A stretch of DNA of 45,211 nt from Xanthomonas sp. Leaf148 (GCF_001423585.1 NZ_LMOP01000010.1:89588-134798); one strand, 5' to 3'. Shown: positions 36,308 through 45,003, counted from the first letter of the stretch. Notes: generated by a model from the letters alone, not told the origin. Made by a program: numbers and translations.

Positions 36308-38869
36308 GTGTTGAACAAGACTCCGCTCTGCCTGGCGATCACGCTGACGCTGGCAACCGCCGGCTGGGGCCCGCAGGCACAGGCGGCAGAGGCTGCTGCT
36401 GCCTCCGGCGCAGCCAGCGGTGCGGCGGCCATCGATCTGGAGCGGCTGGAAGTGCGCCCGCAGCTGGAAGCGCAGGAGCGCGCAGTCGATCTCAAGCGCG
36501 CGTCCGATGCGATCCAGGATGCAGTGGCCTCCGATGCGATGGGCCGTTACCCCGACAAGAATGTTGCAGAATCCTTGCAGCGCCTGCCCGGCGTCAGCGT
36601 TACCCGCGATCAGGGCGAAGGCCGCTTTGTGGTGATCCGCGGCCTGGATTCGTCGCTCAACAGCGTGACCATCGACGGCATGAGCATGGGCACGCCCGAA
36701 GACGGCACGCGCTCGGCGCCGCTGGACGTGATTCCGTCCGATTCCACCGAGCGCTTGAAAGTGGTGAAGTCGCCCACGCCGGACATGCCGGGCGATTCGA
36801 TCGGCGGCGCGATCCAGGTGGAATCCACCTCCGCGTTCGATCGCGACGGGCGCACCCTGCGCGGTTCGATCGAAGGCAGCCATCAGTCGCTGTCGGGCAA
36901 GACCAGCCCCAAGGGCGCGTTCAATTACAGCGACATCTACAACGGCACCTTCGGTGTGGCGGTGGGTGTGAACTATCAGGACCGCGAGTTCGAATCGGAC
37001 AACACCGAAGTGGCCTACGACGCCTTCGCCGGTGGCGCTGCCGATGACCTGTTCGCCGGCGAAGTGCAACGCCGCAAGTACTTCATCGAGCGCACCCGCA
37101 TGGGTGCCAACCTCAATCTGGACTGGCGCCCGGATGCCGACAACCGCTACTACCTGCGCTCGCTGTACAGCCGTTTCGACGATGCCGAAACGCGCCAGCG
37201 CACCATCTTTGGCCTGGCCGATGGGCAGGTAAGCGCCAACGGCGATGGCACCTACAACGTGGCCGATCTGCCGGCAGACAGCATTGCCAAGCGTGTGCGC
37301 TACCGCACCAAGAAGGAAGACAACACGGCGATCAGTTTCGGCGGCGAAAACCGCCTGAGCAGCGCCACGCTCGATTACAAGGTGGGCTACACCAAGACCA
37401 CCGAGCGGGTGAACGATGAGATGGAAGCGCGCTTCGACTACGACGGCGACGACCTGTCGGCCACCGTGGATCAGCGCAGTGGCATCCCGCGGCTGGGTTT
37501 CTCCGATAACGGATGGCAGAGCAACCAGGACTTCGTGTTCGACCGCTTCGTGCTGGCGCCCAAAACGGTGGACGACAGCGAGCACAGTGCGCAGGTCAAT
37601 GTGCGCTTCGACGGCGAACATTCCAGCCTGAAGATGGGGGTGCTCGGTCGCTGGCGCGAACGCGATGTGGACGTCAACGAACAGGAACTGCGGCGTGGCC
37701 CGGCGATCGATCTGAGCAGCTGGACTACCGCCGCGCCGGAGCACCGTGGCGGCACCTTGGGCGAAAGCATCGGTTCGGACGGCATGCGCCGCTACTGGCG
37801 TGCGTCGGGTGGTCTGTACAGCGCACGTCCGCAGGAAGTGGGCGGCAATGTGCAGACCTCTCTGCAGGACGACTACACCGCAACCGAAGACGTGTTCGCC
37901 ACGTATGCGATGGGCACCTGGGATATTGGGGCGTTGCGCATGATTGCCGGCGTCCGCGTGGAGAATACCCAGTTCAACGCCACCGGTAACCAGGTGGACG
38001 TTGCCGAAAACGGCCGCACCGCCACGGTAACGCCGCGCCAAGCCTCCAGCAGCTACACCAATGTGTTGCCGGGCCTGCATCTGCGTTACGACAGCGGCAA
38101 CGATTGGGTGTTGCGGTTTGCAGCCAACAAGACCTTGTCGCGCCCGTCGTTCGGCGATGTGTCGCCACGCGTTAGCATCAACCGCGGCGATGAAGAAGTG
38201 AGCATCGGCAACCCGGACCTCAACCCGTATCGTTCCACCAATCTGGATCTGTCGTTCGAAAAATACATCGGCAGCACCGGGCTGGTGTCGCTGGGCGTGT
38301 TCAACAAGTCGATCGACGATTACATCGTGCAGACCCTCAGCACCACCGATGCCGAATTTCCTGGCCTGCAGGTGACGCGCTCGATCAATGGCGACACCGC
38401 CAAGGTGCGCGGCGCCGAGTTCAATTGGCAGCAGACGCTGGACTTCCTGCCCGAAGGCTGGAACGGCGTGTTGGTCGGTGCCAGCGCCACCGCCCTGGAC
38501 AGCGACTTCGACCCGGGCCTGAGCAATCGCGCCGGCGACGATTTCATGCTGCCGCGCTCGTCCAAGCGCATCTACAGCGGCCATCTGGGCTATGAAAAAT
38601 ACGGCTTCAGCGCACGTGTGGCGGCGGTGTATCGCAGCGAATATCTGGACACCATCGGCCAGAGCCGCGCGTACGATATCTATGTCGCCCCGCACACCCA
38701 GCTGGATGTCAGCATGAGTTATCAGTTCAACAGCCACGTCAGCCTGTATCTGGAAGCGCAGAACCTGCTGGATGAGCCATTGGAGCTGTATCAGGGCGTG
38801 CCCTCGCGCACGCTGCAGAACGAAGAGTACGGCCGCACCTATGCGCTGGGCCTGAAGGTGGCGCTGTGA
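36308..38869 (+). CDS. TonB-dependent receptor (Caulobacter/Xanthomonas type) of a phytate operon
   Basis: An 853-residue outer-membrane receptor from a GTG start with GGGGA upstream; the signal peptide ends near AQAAEA. A region rich in Ala precedes the TonB-box-like LERLEVRPQ. The plug has the family hallmarks SDAMGRYPDKNVAESLQRLPGVSV, FVVIRGLDSSLNSVTIDG and SIGGAIQVES. The barrel ends YALGLKVAL, without the usual terminal aromatic. Its stop overlaps the phytase ATG (TGATG) and that gene in turn overlaps a phosphatase, so the three are translated as a unit. Import of inositol phosphate or another organophosphate, or of a ligand made by the two enzymes, is inferred from this. It is not closely similar to the two receptors of the arabinan locus. 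Confidence 0.9.
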   Translation: MLNKTPLCLAITLTLATAGWGPQAQAAEAAAASGAASGAAAIDLERLEVRPQLEAQERAVDLKRASDAIQDAVASDAMGRYPDKNVAESLQRLPGVSVTRDQGEGRFVVIRGLDSSLNSVTIDGMSMGTPEDGTRSAPLDVIPSDSTERLKVVKSPTPDMPGDSIGGAIQVESTSAFDRDGRTLRGSIEGSHQSLSGKTSPKGAFNYSDIYNGTFGVAVGVNYQDREFESDNTEVAYDAFAGGAADDLFAGEVQRRKYFIERTRMGANLNLDWRPDADNRYYLRSLYSRFDDAETRQRTIFGLADGQVSANGDGTYNVADLPADSIAKRVRYRTKKEDNTAISFGGENRLSSATLDYKVGYTKTTERVNDEMEARFDYDGDDLSATVDQRSGIPRLGFSDNGWQSNQDFVFDRFVLAPKTVDDSEHSAQVNVRFDGEHSSLKMGVLGRWRERDVDVNEQELRRGPAIDLSSWTTAAPEHRGGTLGESIGSDGMRRYWRASGGLYSARPQEVGGNVQTSLQDDYTATEDVFATYAMGTWDIGALRMIAGVRVENTQFNATGNQVDVAENGRTATVTPRQASSSYTNVLPGLHLRYDSGNDWVLRFAANKTLSRPSFGDVSPRVSINRGDEEVSIGNPDLNPYRSTNLDLSFEKYIGSTGLVSLGVFNKSIDDYIVQTLSTTDAEFPGLQVTRSINGDTAKVRGAEFNWQQTLDFLPEGWNGVLVGASATALDSDFDPGLSNRAGDDFMLPRSSKRIYSGHLGYEKYGFSARVAAVYRSEYLDTIGQSRAYDIYVAPHTQLDVSMSYQFNSHVSLYLEAQNLLDEPLELYQGVPSRTLQNEEYGRTYALGLKVAL

Positions 38870-39987
38870 TGCGGGCTGGCGTATTGCTGCACTCCACACT
38901 GCTTGCGAGCGCGTTGCTATTGGCAGGCTGTGCGACCAAGCCGGTCGACCGCGAAGCCGACGAAGCGTTGCTCACCGACCCCATGCTCAGCGAAGCGAAG
39001 GTGGCGCATGAAGTGGTGCCGGAAGCCTTCATCACCGCATTGACGCCGTCCGACAATCTGGATTCGCCGGCCAGCTGGATCGCGCCCGATGGCCGCCGCT
39101 GGGTGATCGCCACGTCCAAGGCCACGCATGCGCTGGTGGTATTCGATGGCGACAGCGGCAAGCGGCTGCGCGTGGTCGGCGGCAAGGGCAAGGCGCTGGG
39201 CAAGCTGGATCGGCCCAATGGGATTTCGGTGGTCGATGATCTGGTATTCGTGGTCGAGCGCGACAACCGCCGCGTGCAGGTGTTTTCGCTGCCGGAGTTC
39301 AAGCCGCTGACCACGTTCGGCCAGGACGACTTGCGCGAGCCTTACGGATTGTGGGTGCGCAAGCATGACGGCGGCTACGAGGTGGTGGTCAGCGACAACT
39401 ACATGTCGCCGGCCAACAAGGACCAACCGCCGCTGCTGGCCGAGCTGGGCCAACGCTTCCGTCGTTATCAGTTGAATGCGGCAGGGCAGGGCTGGCAGTC
39501 ACGTCTGACGCAGAGTTTTGGCGACACCACCGAAGCCGGTGCGGTGCGCATCGCCGAGTCGGTATTCGGCGATGAGGCCAATGCGCGGCTGCTGATTGCC
39601 GAAGAAGATGTGGCGGTGGGCACGCAGTTGCGCGAGTACGGCATGGACGGGCGCTATCGCGGGCGCGACGTGGGCGCCGGGCTGTTCAAGGCGCAGGCCG
39701 AGGGGTTGACCTTGCTGCAGTGCGCTGATGGCAGCGGCTACTGGATCGCCACCGATCAGTTCAAGGATCGCAGTGTGTTCCAGGTGTTCGATCGCAAAAC
39801 ACTGGCGCATGTGGGAGCCTTCGCCGGTCGTGTGACCGCCAATACCGATGGCGTGTGGCTGGATCAACGCGGCGATGCGCGCTTCCCAGGCGGCGTGTTC
39901 TACGCGCTGCACGACGACCAGGCGGTGGCCGCGTTCGATTGGCGCGACATCGCACGCACCCTGCGCCTGAAGGACTGCGCACCATGA
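38869..39987 (+). CDS. Lipoprotein beta-propeller phytase-like protein
   Basis: A 372-residue protein; the ATG overlaps the receptor stop (TGATG), preferred over GTG at 38866. The lipobox LLLAGC anchors it in a membrane. The mature sequence has propeller-type repeats: DNLDSPASWIAPDGRRWVIATSK (a variant of the phytase DDPAIWV motif), LDRPNGISVVDDLVFVVERDNRRVQVF and RIAESVFGDEANARLLIAEEDV, and late DGYW-like strands. Beta-propeller phytases use calcium to remove phosphate from phytate in the periplasm or outside the cell. Because the first motif is diverged (NLDSPASW in place of the canonical Asp-rich form), activity should be tested. A generic propeller lactonase-like protein is the alternative. 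Its stop overlaps the next gene by ATGA. Confidence 0.78.
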   Translation: MRAGVLLHSTLLASALLLAGCATKPVDREADEALLTDPMLSEAKVAHEVVPEAFITALTPSDNLDSPASWIAPDGRRWVIATSKATHALVVFDGDSGKRLRVVGGKGKALGKLDRPNGISVVDDLVFVVERDNRRVQVFSLPEFKPLTTFGQDDLREPYGLWVRKHDGGYEVVVSDNYMSPANKDQPPLLAELGQRFRRYQLNAAGQGWQSRLTQSFGDTTEAGAVRIAESVFGDEANARLLIAEEDVAVGTQLREYGMDGRYRGRDVGAGLFKAQAEGLTLLQCADGSGYWIATDQFKDRSVFQVFDRKTLAHVGAFAGRVTANTDGVWLDQRGDARFPGGVFYALHDDQAVAAFDWRDIARTLRLKDCAP

Positions 39988-41363
39988 GTGCCGCGCGTAC
40001 CGCGTGCTACGCAGCGCTTTCGTTGATGGCGTTTGCTGCCAGCCACGCGCTGGCTGGCGAGCGCACCGCCGAGCCGAATACGCAGGTGCCGGCCGGGTCC
40101 ACCCATTACGTGGCCGACGGCTTCCCGGACCGCATCGTCGCCACGCCCGCACAGGACGCGGCCACCGGCTTCGCGGTCGCCTGGCGCACCGATGCCAGCG
40201 TCGATCAGCCGTGGCTGGAACTGGTGATTGCCGGCGATTCGCCGGACGTCGGCACGCCGCGGCGTCTACGTGCCAGCACCGCCAAGCTGAGCAGCGAAAA
40301 TGGCCGCTCGCACCATCATCGCGCCGACGTCGATGGACTCAAGCCCGACACGCTGTACGCCTACCGCGTGCAGGGCCATGGCACCTGGGGCGCGTGGAAT
40401 CACTTCCGCACCGCGGCCACGGCGCAGACCCCGCTGACGTTGCTGTATTTCGGCGATACCCAGAACAAGAATCTCAGCCTGGTCTCGCGGGTGATCCGCC
40501 AGGCCTGGCGCTCGGCGCCGGATGCGCGGCTGGCGCTGTTTGCCGGCGATCTGGTCAGCGGCAAGGACGGCCAGGGCGACAACGAATGGGCTGAGTGGTT
40601 CGAAGCCGGGCGCTGGTTGCTGGAAGGCACCGCAGTGGCGCCGGCACCGGGCAATCACGAGTACCACGAAGAGGGCGACGAGACCCCGCAGGCCACCCGC
40701 ACCCTGGGCAGCCATTGGCCGGTAACCTTCGCGTTGCCGCGTAACGGGCCGTCGGCCACGGCGCGCACCAGCTATTGGTTCGACTACCAGGGCGTGCGCA
40801 TTGCCGTGCTCGATGGCACCTCGGTGCTGGACCTGGGCACCGGGCCGGTGCAGGCGCAATGGCTGGACAAGGTGCTCGCCGACAATCCGCACCCGTGGTC
40901 GATCGTGCTGATCCATCAGCCGTTCTTTTCGCCGCGCGCCGATCGCGAGAACGAAAAACTGGTCGAGCAGGTCTTGCCGGTGATCCGCCGGCACAAGGTG
41001 GATCTGGTGCTGCAAGGGCATGACCACACCTACGGCCGGCGCGGCGACCAGGCCGGGCAGGCCACGCCGGTGTTCGTGGTGTCGGTCGCCGGGCCCAAGC
41101 AGTACCGGCTCTCGGACATGGCGCGCAAGACCATGCGCCCGGTGGGCGAAGACACCCAGCTGTATCAGGTACTGCGCATCGACAACCAGCAGTTGGTCTA
41201 CGAATCGCGCACCGCTACCGGCCGCCTGTACGACGCGTTCGAACTGCGGCGCGACGCAAGCGGTGGCAAGCGGCTTGTCGAGCACGAGCAAGGGCGTATC
41301 GCACCGCGCGATTGCCCGCGCACCGCCACGCTCAAGGGCCGCGCGGATCGCTGCTGGGAGTGA
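39984..41363 (+). CDS. Secreted purple-acid-phosphatase-like metallophosphoesterase
   Basis: A 459-residue protein coupled by ATGA to the phytase-like gene; a signal peptide ends near SHALAGE. An N-terminal FN3-like domain (about 45-145, ending YAYRVQGHGTWGAWNHF) precedes a calcineurin-like domain with all five metal blocks: GDTQNK (Asp158), AGDLVSG (Asp189), GNHEYH (Asn224-His225), LIHQPFF (His311) and GHDHTYGRR (His346, His348). This order is that of purple acid phosphatases and related phosphodiesterases, using a dinuclear Fe/Zn or Fe/Mn centre in the periplasm. Next to a phytase-like protein it probably completes phosphate release from inositol phosphates. Phosphodiesterase or nucleotidase activity remains possible. 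Confidence 0.88.
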   Translation: MSAARTACYAALSLMAFAASHALAGERTAEPNTQVPAGSTHYVADGFPDRIVATPAQDAATGFAVAWRTDASVDQPWLELVIAGDSPDVGTPRRLRASTAKLSSENGRSHHHRADVDGLKPDTLYAYRVQGHGTWGAWNHFRTAATAQTPLTLLYFGDTQNKNLSLVSRVIRQAWRSAPDARLALFAGDLVSGKDGQGDNEWAEWFEAGRWLLEGTAVAPAPGNHEYHEEGDETPQATRTLGSHWPVTFALPRNGPSATARTSYWFDYQGVRIAVLDGTSVLDLGTGPVQAQWLDKVLADNPHPWSIVLIHQPFFSPRADRENEKLVEQVLPVIRRHKVDLVLQGHDHTYGRRGDQAGQATPVFVVSVAGPKQYRLSDMARKTMRPVGEDTQLYQVLRIDNQQLVYESRTATGRLYDAFELRRDASGGKRLVEHEQGRIAPRDCPRTATLKGRADRCWE

Positions 41364-41769
41364 GTTGAGCAGGCGCGTAAGCGTGAGCGAGCGTGTGCCC
41401 CATGGCGGTGACGCCATCCCGAAGATGGCGACGTGTGCCCTGGCGCGTAAAGCGCCTGCACCGCGCAGCGGCGCACTGCATATTCAACTGAGCGCGACTG
41501 CTGCGAGGTCGAGCGGCTAACATCACCACCGCGTTCACCACCAGGCGGGCGCAGTCGGTGCTCGATGTGGCCTATACCAAGTGCATAATCTGCATCGGAG
41601 CGCGCCATCCATGCGCATCTGACGACTGCGCGTTGCGTTTTATTGGCCGCTTTAAATATGACAAAACGGCGAAGGTTTCATCGGGCATTCGATGGAGTTT
41701 ATGCATCGTTTCAAAACTTCGCGGATGCATCGATTCTATCGATGAAAAATGCGATTGTTCATCAGGTAA

Positions 41770-41785
41770 TGTGAATTACATCACA
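41770..41785 (+). promoter_or_regulatory. Perfect CRP/Clp-type operator
   Basis: TGTGA (41770-41774), six bases ATTACA, TCACA (41781-41785). Both half-sites match the CRP/Clp consensus exactly. Clp is the Xanthomonas CRP homologue, whose DNA binding is blocked by cyclic di-GMP and which activates many virulence genes. The site lies 108 nt before the glycosyltransferase ATG and is the only perfect palindrome of this kind I found in the window. Confidence 0.7.
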
Positions 41786-41800
41786 TCATTAGTGCGACTA

Positions 41801-41827
41801 CGGTTGGCGCAGCTGAGTCGCCAACCG
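41801..41827 (+). promoter_or_regulatory. Hairpin in the glycosyltransferase leader
   Basis: CGGTTGGCG, nine-base loop, CGCCAACCG: a perfect 9-bp stem between the Clp-type site and the start codon, without a T-run. It may be a leader structure or an additional operator. Confidence 0.4.
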
Positions 41828-41893
41828 AGTAGCCGATTCGATGCGGTGCTGCGGTGACGGCTCTGGCTCCCCCAGCCCACCGAGTCGCCCCCC

Positions 41894-42601
41894 ATGATTC
41901 CCCAATTGATTCACCTGACCGCACCCACCAAGCACTTGCTGTGGGAGGAGCGCCGAGTTTGCGATCGTTTGCAGCGTTTGTTGCCCGGATGGACCTGTCA
42001 CGTCTGGGACGATGCCGATAACTCTGAACTGATGCGACGTGCGTTTCCCGAGTTTGCCCAGCGCTACGAGCGCATCCGTTTTGGCGTGATGAAAGCGGAC
42101 ATCGCGCGCTGTGCGTACATGCATGCGCACGGCGGTTTCTACTTCGATACCGACTACAAGCTGCTGCGTCCGCTCGGTGCGGAGGTCCTGTCGCAGCAAT
42201 GCGTGCTTCCCATTGAAGAAGGCACGCCCGACAACGACGACTTCAAGATCGGTAACGCCGTCTTCGGCTCCGAAGCGGGGCATCCGTTCTGGGGCGCGTT
42301 CATCGAGCACATTTTCAATGTGCATGCGCCGGAAACGCTGGAAGACCACCGCGAGATTCCAATGATCTCCGGCCCGCGCGGGCTCACCCGCTTCTACAAC
42401 GCGCATGCCGGGCAGTTCGCCGGCATCGTGTTCCCGCCGCGCAACGCCTTCCACCCGGATCGCACCTGGTTCGGGCTTGGCCATCGTGGTGGCCAGATCG
42501 CCGTTGGCTCGCACTTGTGCTGGGCGTCGTGGCGCGGCAAATCGCCACACCGTGCCGTGACCAATTATCTGCGCCGCAAGTTGAGCGCTGTGCCGATCTG
42601 A
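41894..42601 (+). CDS. DXD-motif glycosyltransferase (GT32-like)
   Basis: A 235-residue protein starting MIPQLIHLTAPTKHL, which contains the IPQ-IHL start typical of the glycosyltransferase sugar-binding family (Gly_transf_sug, GT32). The DXD metal/sugar-nucleotide motif is Asp85 and Asp87 in GGFYFDTDYK, preceded by the conserved KADIARCAYMHAHGG. GNAVFGSEAGHPFW and a late H-Pro-DRTWF segment complete the family pattern. No signal peptide or membrane span is seen, so it acts in the cytoplasm, transferring a sugar from a nucleotide donor to an unidentified acceptor (a surface glycan or a glycoprotein). It is monocistronic and sits behind a perfect Clp-type operator. No other sugar-polymer genes lie nearby. 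Confidence 0.87.
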   Translation: MIPQLIHLTAPTKHLLWEERRVCDRLQRLLPGWTCHVWDDADNSELMRRAFPEFAQRYERIRFGVMKADIARCAYMHAHGGFYFDTDYKLLRPLGAEVLSQQCVLPIEEGTPDNDDFKIGNAVFGSEAGHPFWGAFIEHIFNVHAPETLEDHREIPMISGPRGLTRFYNAHAGQFAGIVFPPRNAFHPDRTWFGLGHRGGQIAVGSHLCWASWRGKSPHRAVTNYLRRKLSAVPI

Positions 42602-42942
42602 TTGGTGCGTTTGTTGTTGCGACACGGCCATCGGCCTGGGCGAAGGCGGCGCAGGTCGAAGGTGTTTAGCCGATTCGCGAAGCACGTTGCTGGCGATTCA
42701 TGCAAGCGAAAGCTTGCACGCCAGATTGGCTTCGCATTGCACCTTGCAGTTGTTGTGCGAGGGGCGATGGGCGAGGTGAGAGGCGGGCTTCGCAACAGCC
42801 TGGCGTCTGCTTGAACACGGTCGATGCCTTGCGCAACGACCGCCGGTGCCGACCACGCTGCCAAACCAAACAACGCGGCGCAGATGGCAACTCCAACACC
42901 CAATCGGGCAACGCACCGGCTGCAGTTGCGCAGCCGATGCAT
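42565..42942 (-). CDS. Doubtful small exported protein frame
   Basis: A frame of 125 codons starting MHRLRNCSRCVARLG, with a convincing signal-like hydrophobic stretch (VGVAICAALFGLAAW, followed by APAVVAQG). After it the sequence has no known domain and low-quality composition. The third-position GC is lower than in neighbouring genes and the 3' end overlaps the converging glycosyltransferase. I list it because the signal sequence is good, but a chance frame is more likely. Confidence 0.22.
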   Translation of the reverse strand: MHRLRNCSRCVARLGVGVAICAALFGLAAWSAPAVVAQGIDRVQADARLLRSPPLTSPIAPRTTTARCNAKPIWRASFRLHESPATCFANRLNTFDLRRLRPGRWPCRNNKRTNQIGTALNLRRR

Positions 42943-42955
42943 CGCCCGGCGCGGA
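42602..42955. other. Convergent intergenic region
   Basis: It separates the glycosyltransferase from the leftward aminotransferase. It has the GAAA-loop hairpin listed next and, on the minus strand, a doubtful small secreted-protein frame (42565-42942). Confidence 0.5.
42701..42718. terminator. GAAA-tetraloop hairpin between converging genes
   Basis: TGCAAGC, loop GAAA, GCTTGCA: a perfect 7-bp stem capped by a stable GNRA tetraloop, 100 nt after the glycosyltransferase stop. No T-run. Confidence 0.4.
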
Positions 42956-44452
42956 TCAGGCGGCCTCGGCCTGCACCTGGCGCGGGCCTTCCTTCAATGC
43001 GCGTGCGATCAGGCCGACCAGCAGATCCAGTTCGTCTTCGTCCATCGCAAAGTGCGGGGTGAAGCGCAGCGAGTTCTCGCCGCCGTGGATCACGTTGACG
43101 CCGCGATGGCGCAGCCACTCTTCTGTGGAGCCAGCGCCATAGCACTTGAACTGCGGCGCCAGTTCGCAGGAAAACAGCAGCCCGGTGCCTTGCACCTTGG
43201 TGATCAGGCCGCCCAGTTCGGACTGCAGCGCCTGCAGCTTGGCAATCGCCTGTGCGCCGCGGGTGCGGATGTTGTCGCGCACTGCTGGGGTGAACAACGC
43301 CAGCGTGGCGCAGGCCACATCGAGCGCGCGCGGGTTGGTGGTCATGGTGTTGCCGTAGGTGCCCTTGCGGTACACCTGCGCGGCGTGCTCGGTCACCGCC
43401 AGCACCGACAACGGGTACTGCGCGGCGTTGAGCGCCTTGGAATAGGTTTCTAGATCCGGCGGGTCGAGCTGCTCGAAGCCGGGGTAGTCCACCACCGACA
43501 GCACGCCGTGCGCACGCAGGCCGGCCTGGATGGAATCCACCAGCAGCAGGCTGCCGTGCGAGCGGGTGAGCGCGCGTGCGGCGGCGTAGAACTCGGCCGG
43601 CAGCGCACGCCCCGGGTCGCCTTCGCCCATCACCGGTTCCAGGAACACCGCTTCGATAAACCAGTGGTTGCGCACGGCTTCTTCGAAGGCGCGCTCCAGG
43701 GCGGCCACGTCATAGGGCGCGATCGCAATCACCGAATCTTCGTCGCGGTAGCTGGCCAGATACTTGTTGTAGGTCTTGCGGCTGGAATCCGAATACAGCC
43801 CCGGTCGGTCGGTGCGGCCATGGAAGCTGCCCTTGACCACCAGGCGCTTGATGGTGGCCCCGGCATGCCGCGCGCCCGGGTCGGTGTGCAGCTTGGCGTT
43901 GGTATCGACGATGCGCGCGGCCAGGCCCACCGCTTCGGAGCCGGAGTTGAGACACATGAAACGGGCGAACGGGCAGCCCCCGCGGGTGTGACCGATCTCG
44001 GCGCGCAGGGCGCGGTCCAGCCGGCGCTGCGCCAGGCTGGGGGTCATCACATTGGCCATTACCTGCGGGCGCGCCATCGCCTCCAGCACCGGCTCCGGGG
44101 TGTGGCCGAAGCCCAGCATGCCGTAGCCGCCGGCGTCGTAGAGCACCGCGCCCTTGAGCGTGATCACCCAAGGCCCACGCGCAGCCAGCGCCACGTAGGG
44201 CGTCACCGCATCGTCGGCGTAGAAGTTGATGAAGCCGTCCTGCACGGCGGCGATCTGGTCGCCTTCGTCCAGATCGAGCAGGTCGGCAGCGTCATCGCGC
44301 ACCTGCGCGTATTCGGCGCCAGCGGCGTCGATGGCGTGGGCCAGGTCCGGATGGTTGGCGGCCAGACGCACGATGGCGGCATCGTCCAGGCCATCGGTCA
44401 GGCGGCGGCCGGCGTGGGCACGCAGCGGGGCGAGCGGGGCGAGGACGGACAT
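42956..44452 (-). CDS. Class III PLP-dependent aminotransferase
   Basis: A 498-residue cytoplasmic enzyme; the ATG at 44452 has GGAGA upstream on its strand. It has an N-terminal extension of about 60 residues before the fold. The PLP site shows the conserved SGSEAVGLAARI loop (phosphate and ring contacts), the VKGSFHGRT block, LLVDSIQAGLRAHG (Asp for the pyridine nitrogen) and TYSKALNAAQYPLS with Lys339 as the Schiff-base lysine. Class III enzymes move omega-amino groups from ornithine, lysine, GABA, diaminobutyrate or similar; the substrate cannot be told here. It is divergent from an Lrp/AsnC regulator, which commonly controls the enzyme next to it, pointing to amino-acid catabolism. A lysine 6-aminotransferase-like role is one option. 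Confidence 0.9.
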   Translation of the reverse strand: MSVLAPLAPLRAHAGRRLTDGLDDAAIVRLAANHPDLAHAIDAAGAEYAQVRDDAADLLDLDEGDQIAAVQDGFINFYADDAVTPYVALAARGPWVITLKGAVLYDAGGYGMLGFGHTPEPVLEAMARPQVMANVMTPSLAQRRLDRALRAEIGHTRGGCPFARFMCLNSGSEAVGLAARIVDTNAKLHTDPGARHAGATIKRLVVKGSFHGRTDRPGLYSDSSRKTYNKYLASYRDEDSVIAIAPYDVAALERAFEEAVRNHWFIEAVFLEPVMGEGDPGRALPAEFYAAARALTRSHGSLLLVDSIQAGLRAHGVLSVVDYPGFEQLDPPDLETYSKALNAAQYPLSVLAVTEHAAQVYRKGTYGNTMTTNPRALDVACATLALFTPAVRDNIRTRGAQAIAKLQALQSELGGLITKVQGTGLLFSCELAPQFKCYGAGSTEEWLRHRGVNVIHGGENSLRFTPHFAMDEDELDLLVGLIARALKEGPRQVQAEAA

Positions 44453-44562
44453 GGCGCATCTCCTGCATTGACGTTGTCCTTCCTATTATCGGCAGACGAT
44501 CGGCGTTTGGCAGCGTGAATTTAGGCGTGATGTACGGTATTTTCGTCGATTCGCCGAACCGG

Positions 44563-45003
44563 ATGCGCATTGTGAAAATCACCCCGTCCGACGAACGCCT
44601 GTTGTCGCTGCTGCGCGAGGACGCGCGTGCGTCCACTGCACAGATCGCGCGCCGGCTCGGCTTGTCGCGCACCACGGTGCAAAGCCGCATCGAAAAGCTC
44701 GAACGCGATGGCGTGATCAGCGGCTACACCGTGCGCACCCACGACGACTACGAACAGGGCCGCATCCGCGCGCACATCCTGATCACCGTGCTGCCCAAGA
44801 AGATGCCGGCCGTGGTCAAGGCCTTGCGCGACATCGCCGAGGTGCGCCTGCTGCACTCGGTCAGCGGCGCCTACGACCTGATCGCGCTGGGCGTGGTCGG
44901 CGGCGTCAACGAGATGGACGTGCTCACCGACGCGATCGGCGCGATCGACGGGGTGGAGCGCACTACGACCTCAATCATCCTGTCGACCAAGTTCGAGCGG
45001 TGA
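44563..45003 (+). CDS. Lrp/AsnC-family transcriptional regulator
   Basis: A 146-residue regulator when begun at ATG 44563 (MRIVKITPSDERLL); ATG 44530 and GTG 44515 are alternatives, none with a strong ribosome site. The N-terminal winged HTH (LLSLLREDARASTAQIARRLGLS, RTTVQSRIEKLERDGVISGYTV) matches AsnC-type domains, and the C-terminal RAM ligand domain (AHILITVLPKKMPAVVKALRDIAEVRLLHSVSG, then YDLIALGVVGG) is complete. It forms octamer-like assemblies that respond to amino acids. The divergent placement from the class III aminotransferase suggests it controls that gene through the short intergenic region between them. Confidence 0.92.
   Translation: MRIVKITPSDERLLSLLREDARASTAQIARRLGLSRTTVQSRIEKLERDGVISGYTVRTHDDYEQGRIRAHILITVLPKKMPAVVKALRDIAEVRLLHSVSGAYDLIALGVVGGVNEMDVLTDAIGAIDGVERTTTSIILSTKFER

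Larger units (their letters stand above)
41364..41893. other. Non-coding stretch with control sites for the glycosyltransferase
   Basis: No gene is supported; a 99-codon frame (41558-41857) lacks a ribosome site and family. The left part holds short GC hairpins that may end the phosphatase operon (for example GGCGC-GTAAA-GCGCC at 41442-41456). From about 41640 the DNA is AT-richer and carries the TGTGA-N6-TCACA site and a leader hairpin listed separately. Confidence 0.5.

Noticed and set aside
36068..38899. A 943-codon frame antisense to the phytate-type TBDR gene
   Set aside because: It is a composition-driven shadow, lacks recognisable domains and would overlap both the receptor and upp starts.
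41716..41745. TTCGC followed by ATCGA upstream of the glycosyltransferase as a PIP box
   Set aside because: The second pentamer starts with A and ends with A, failing the TTCGB rule.
41558..41857. A 99-codon frame before the glycosyltransferase gene
   Set aside because: It has no ribosome site or family match and covers the Clp-type site and leader hairpin.
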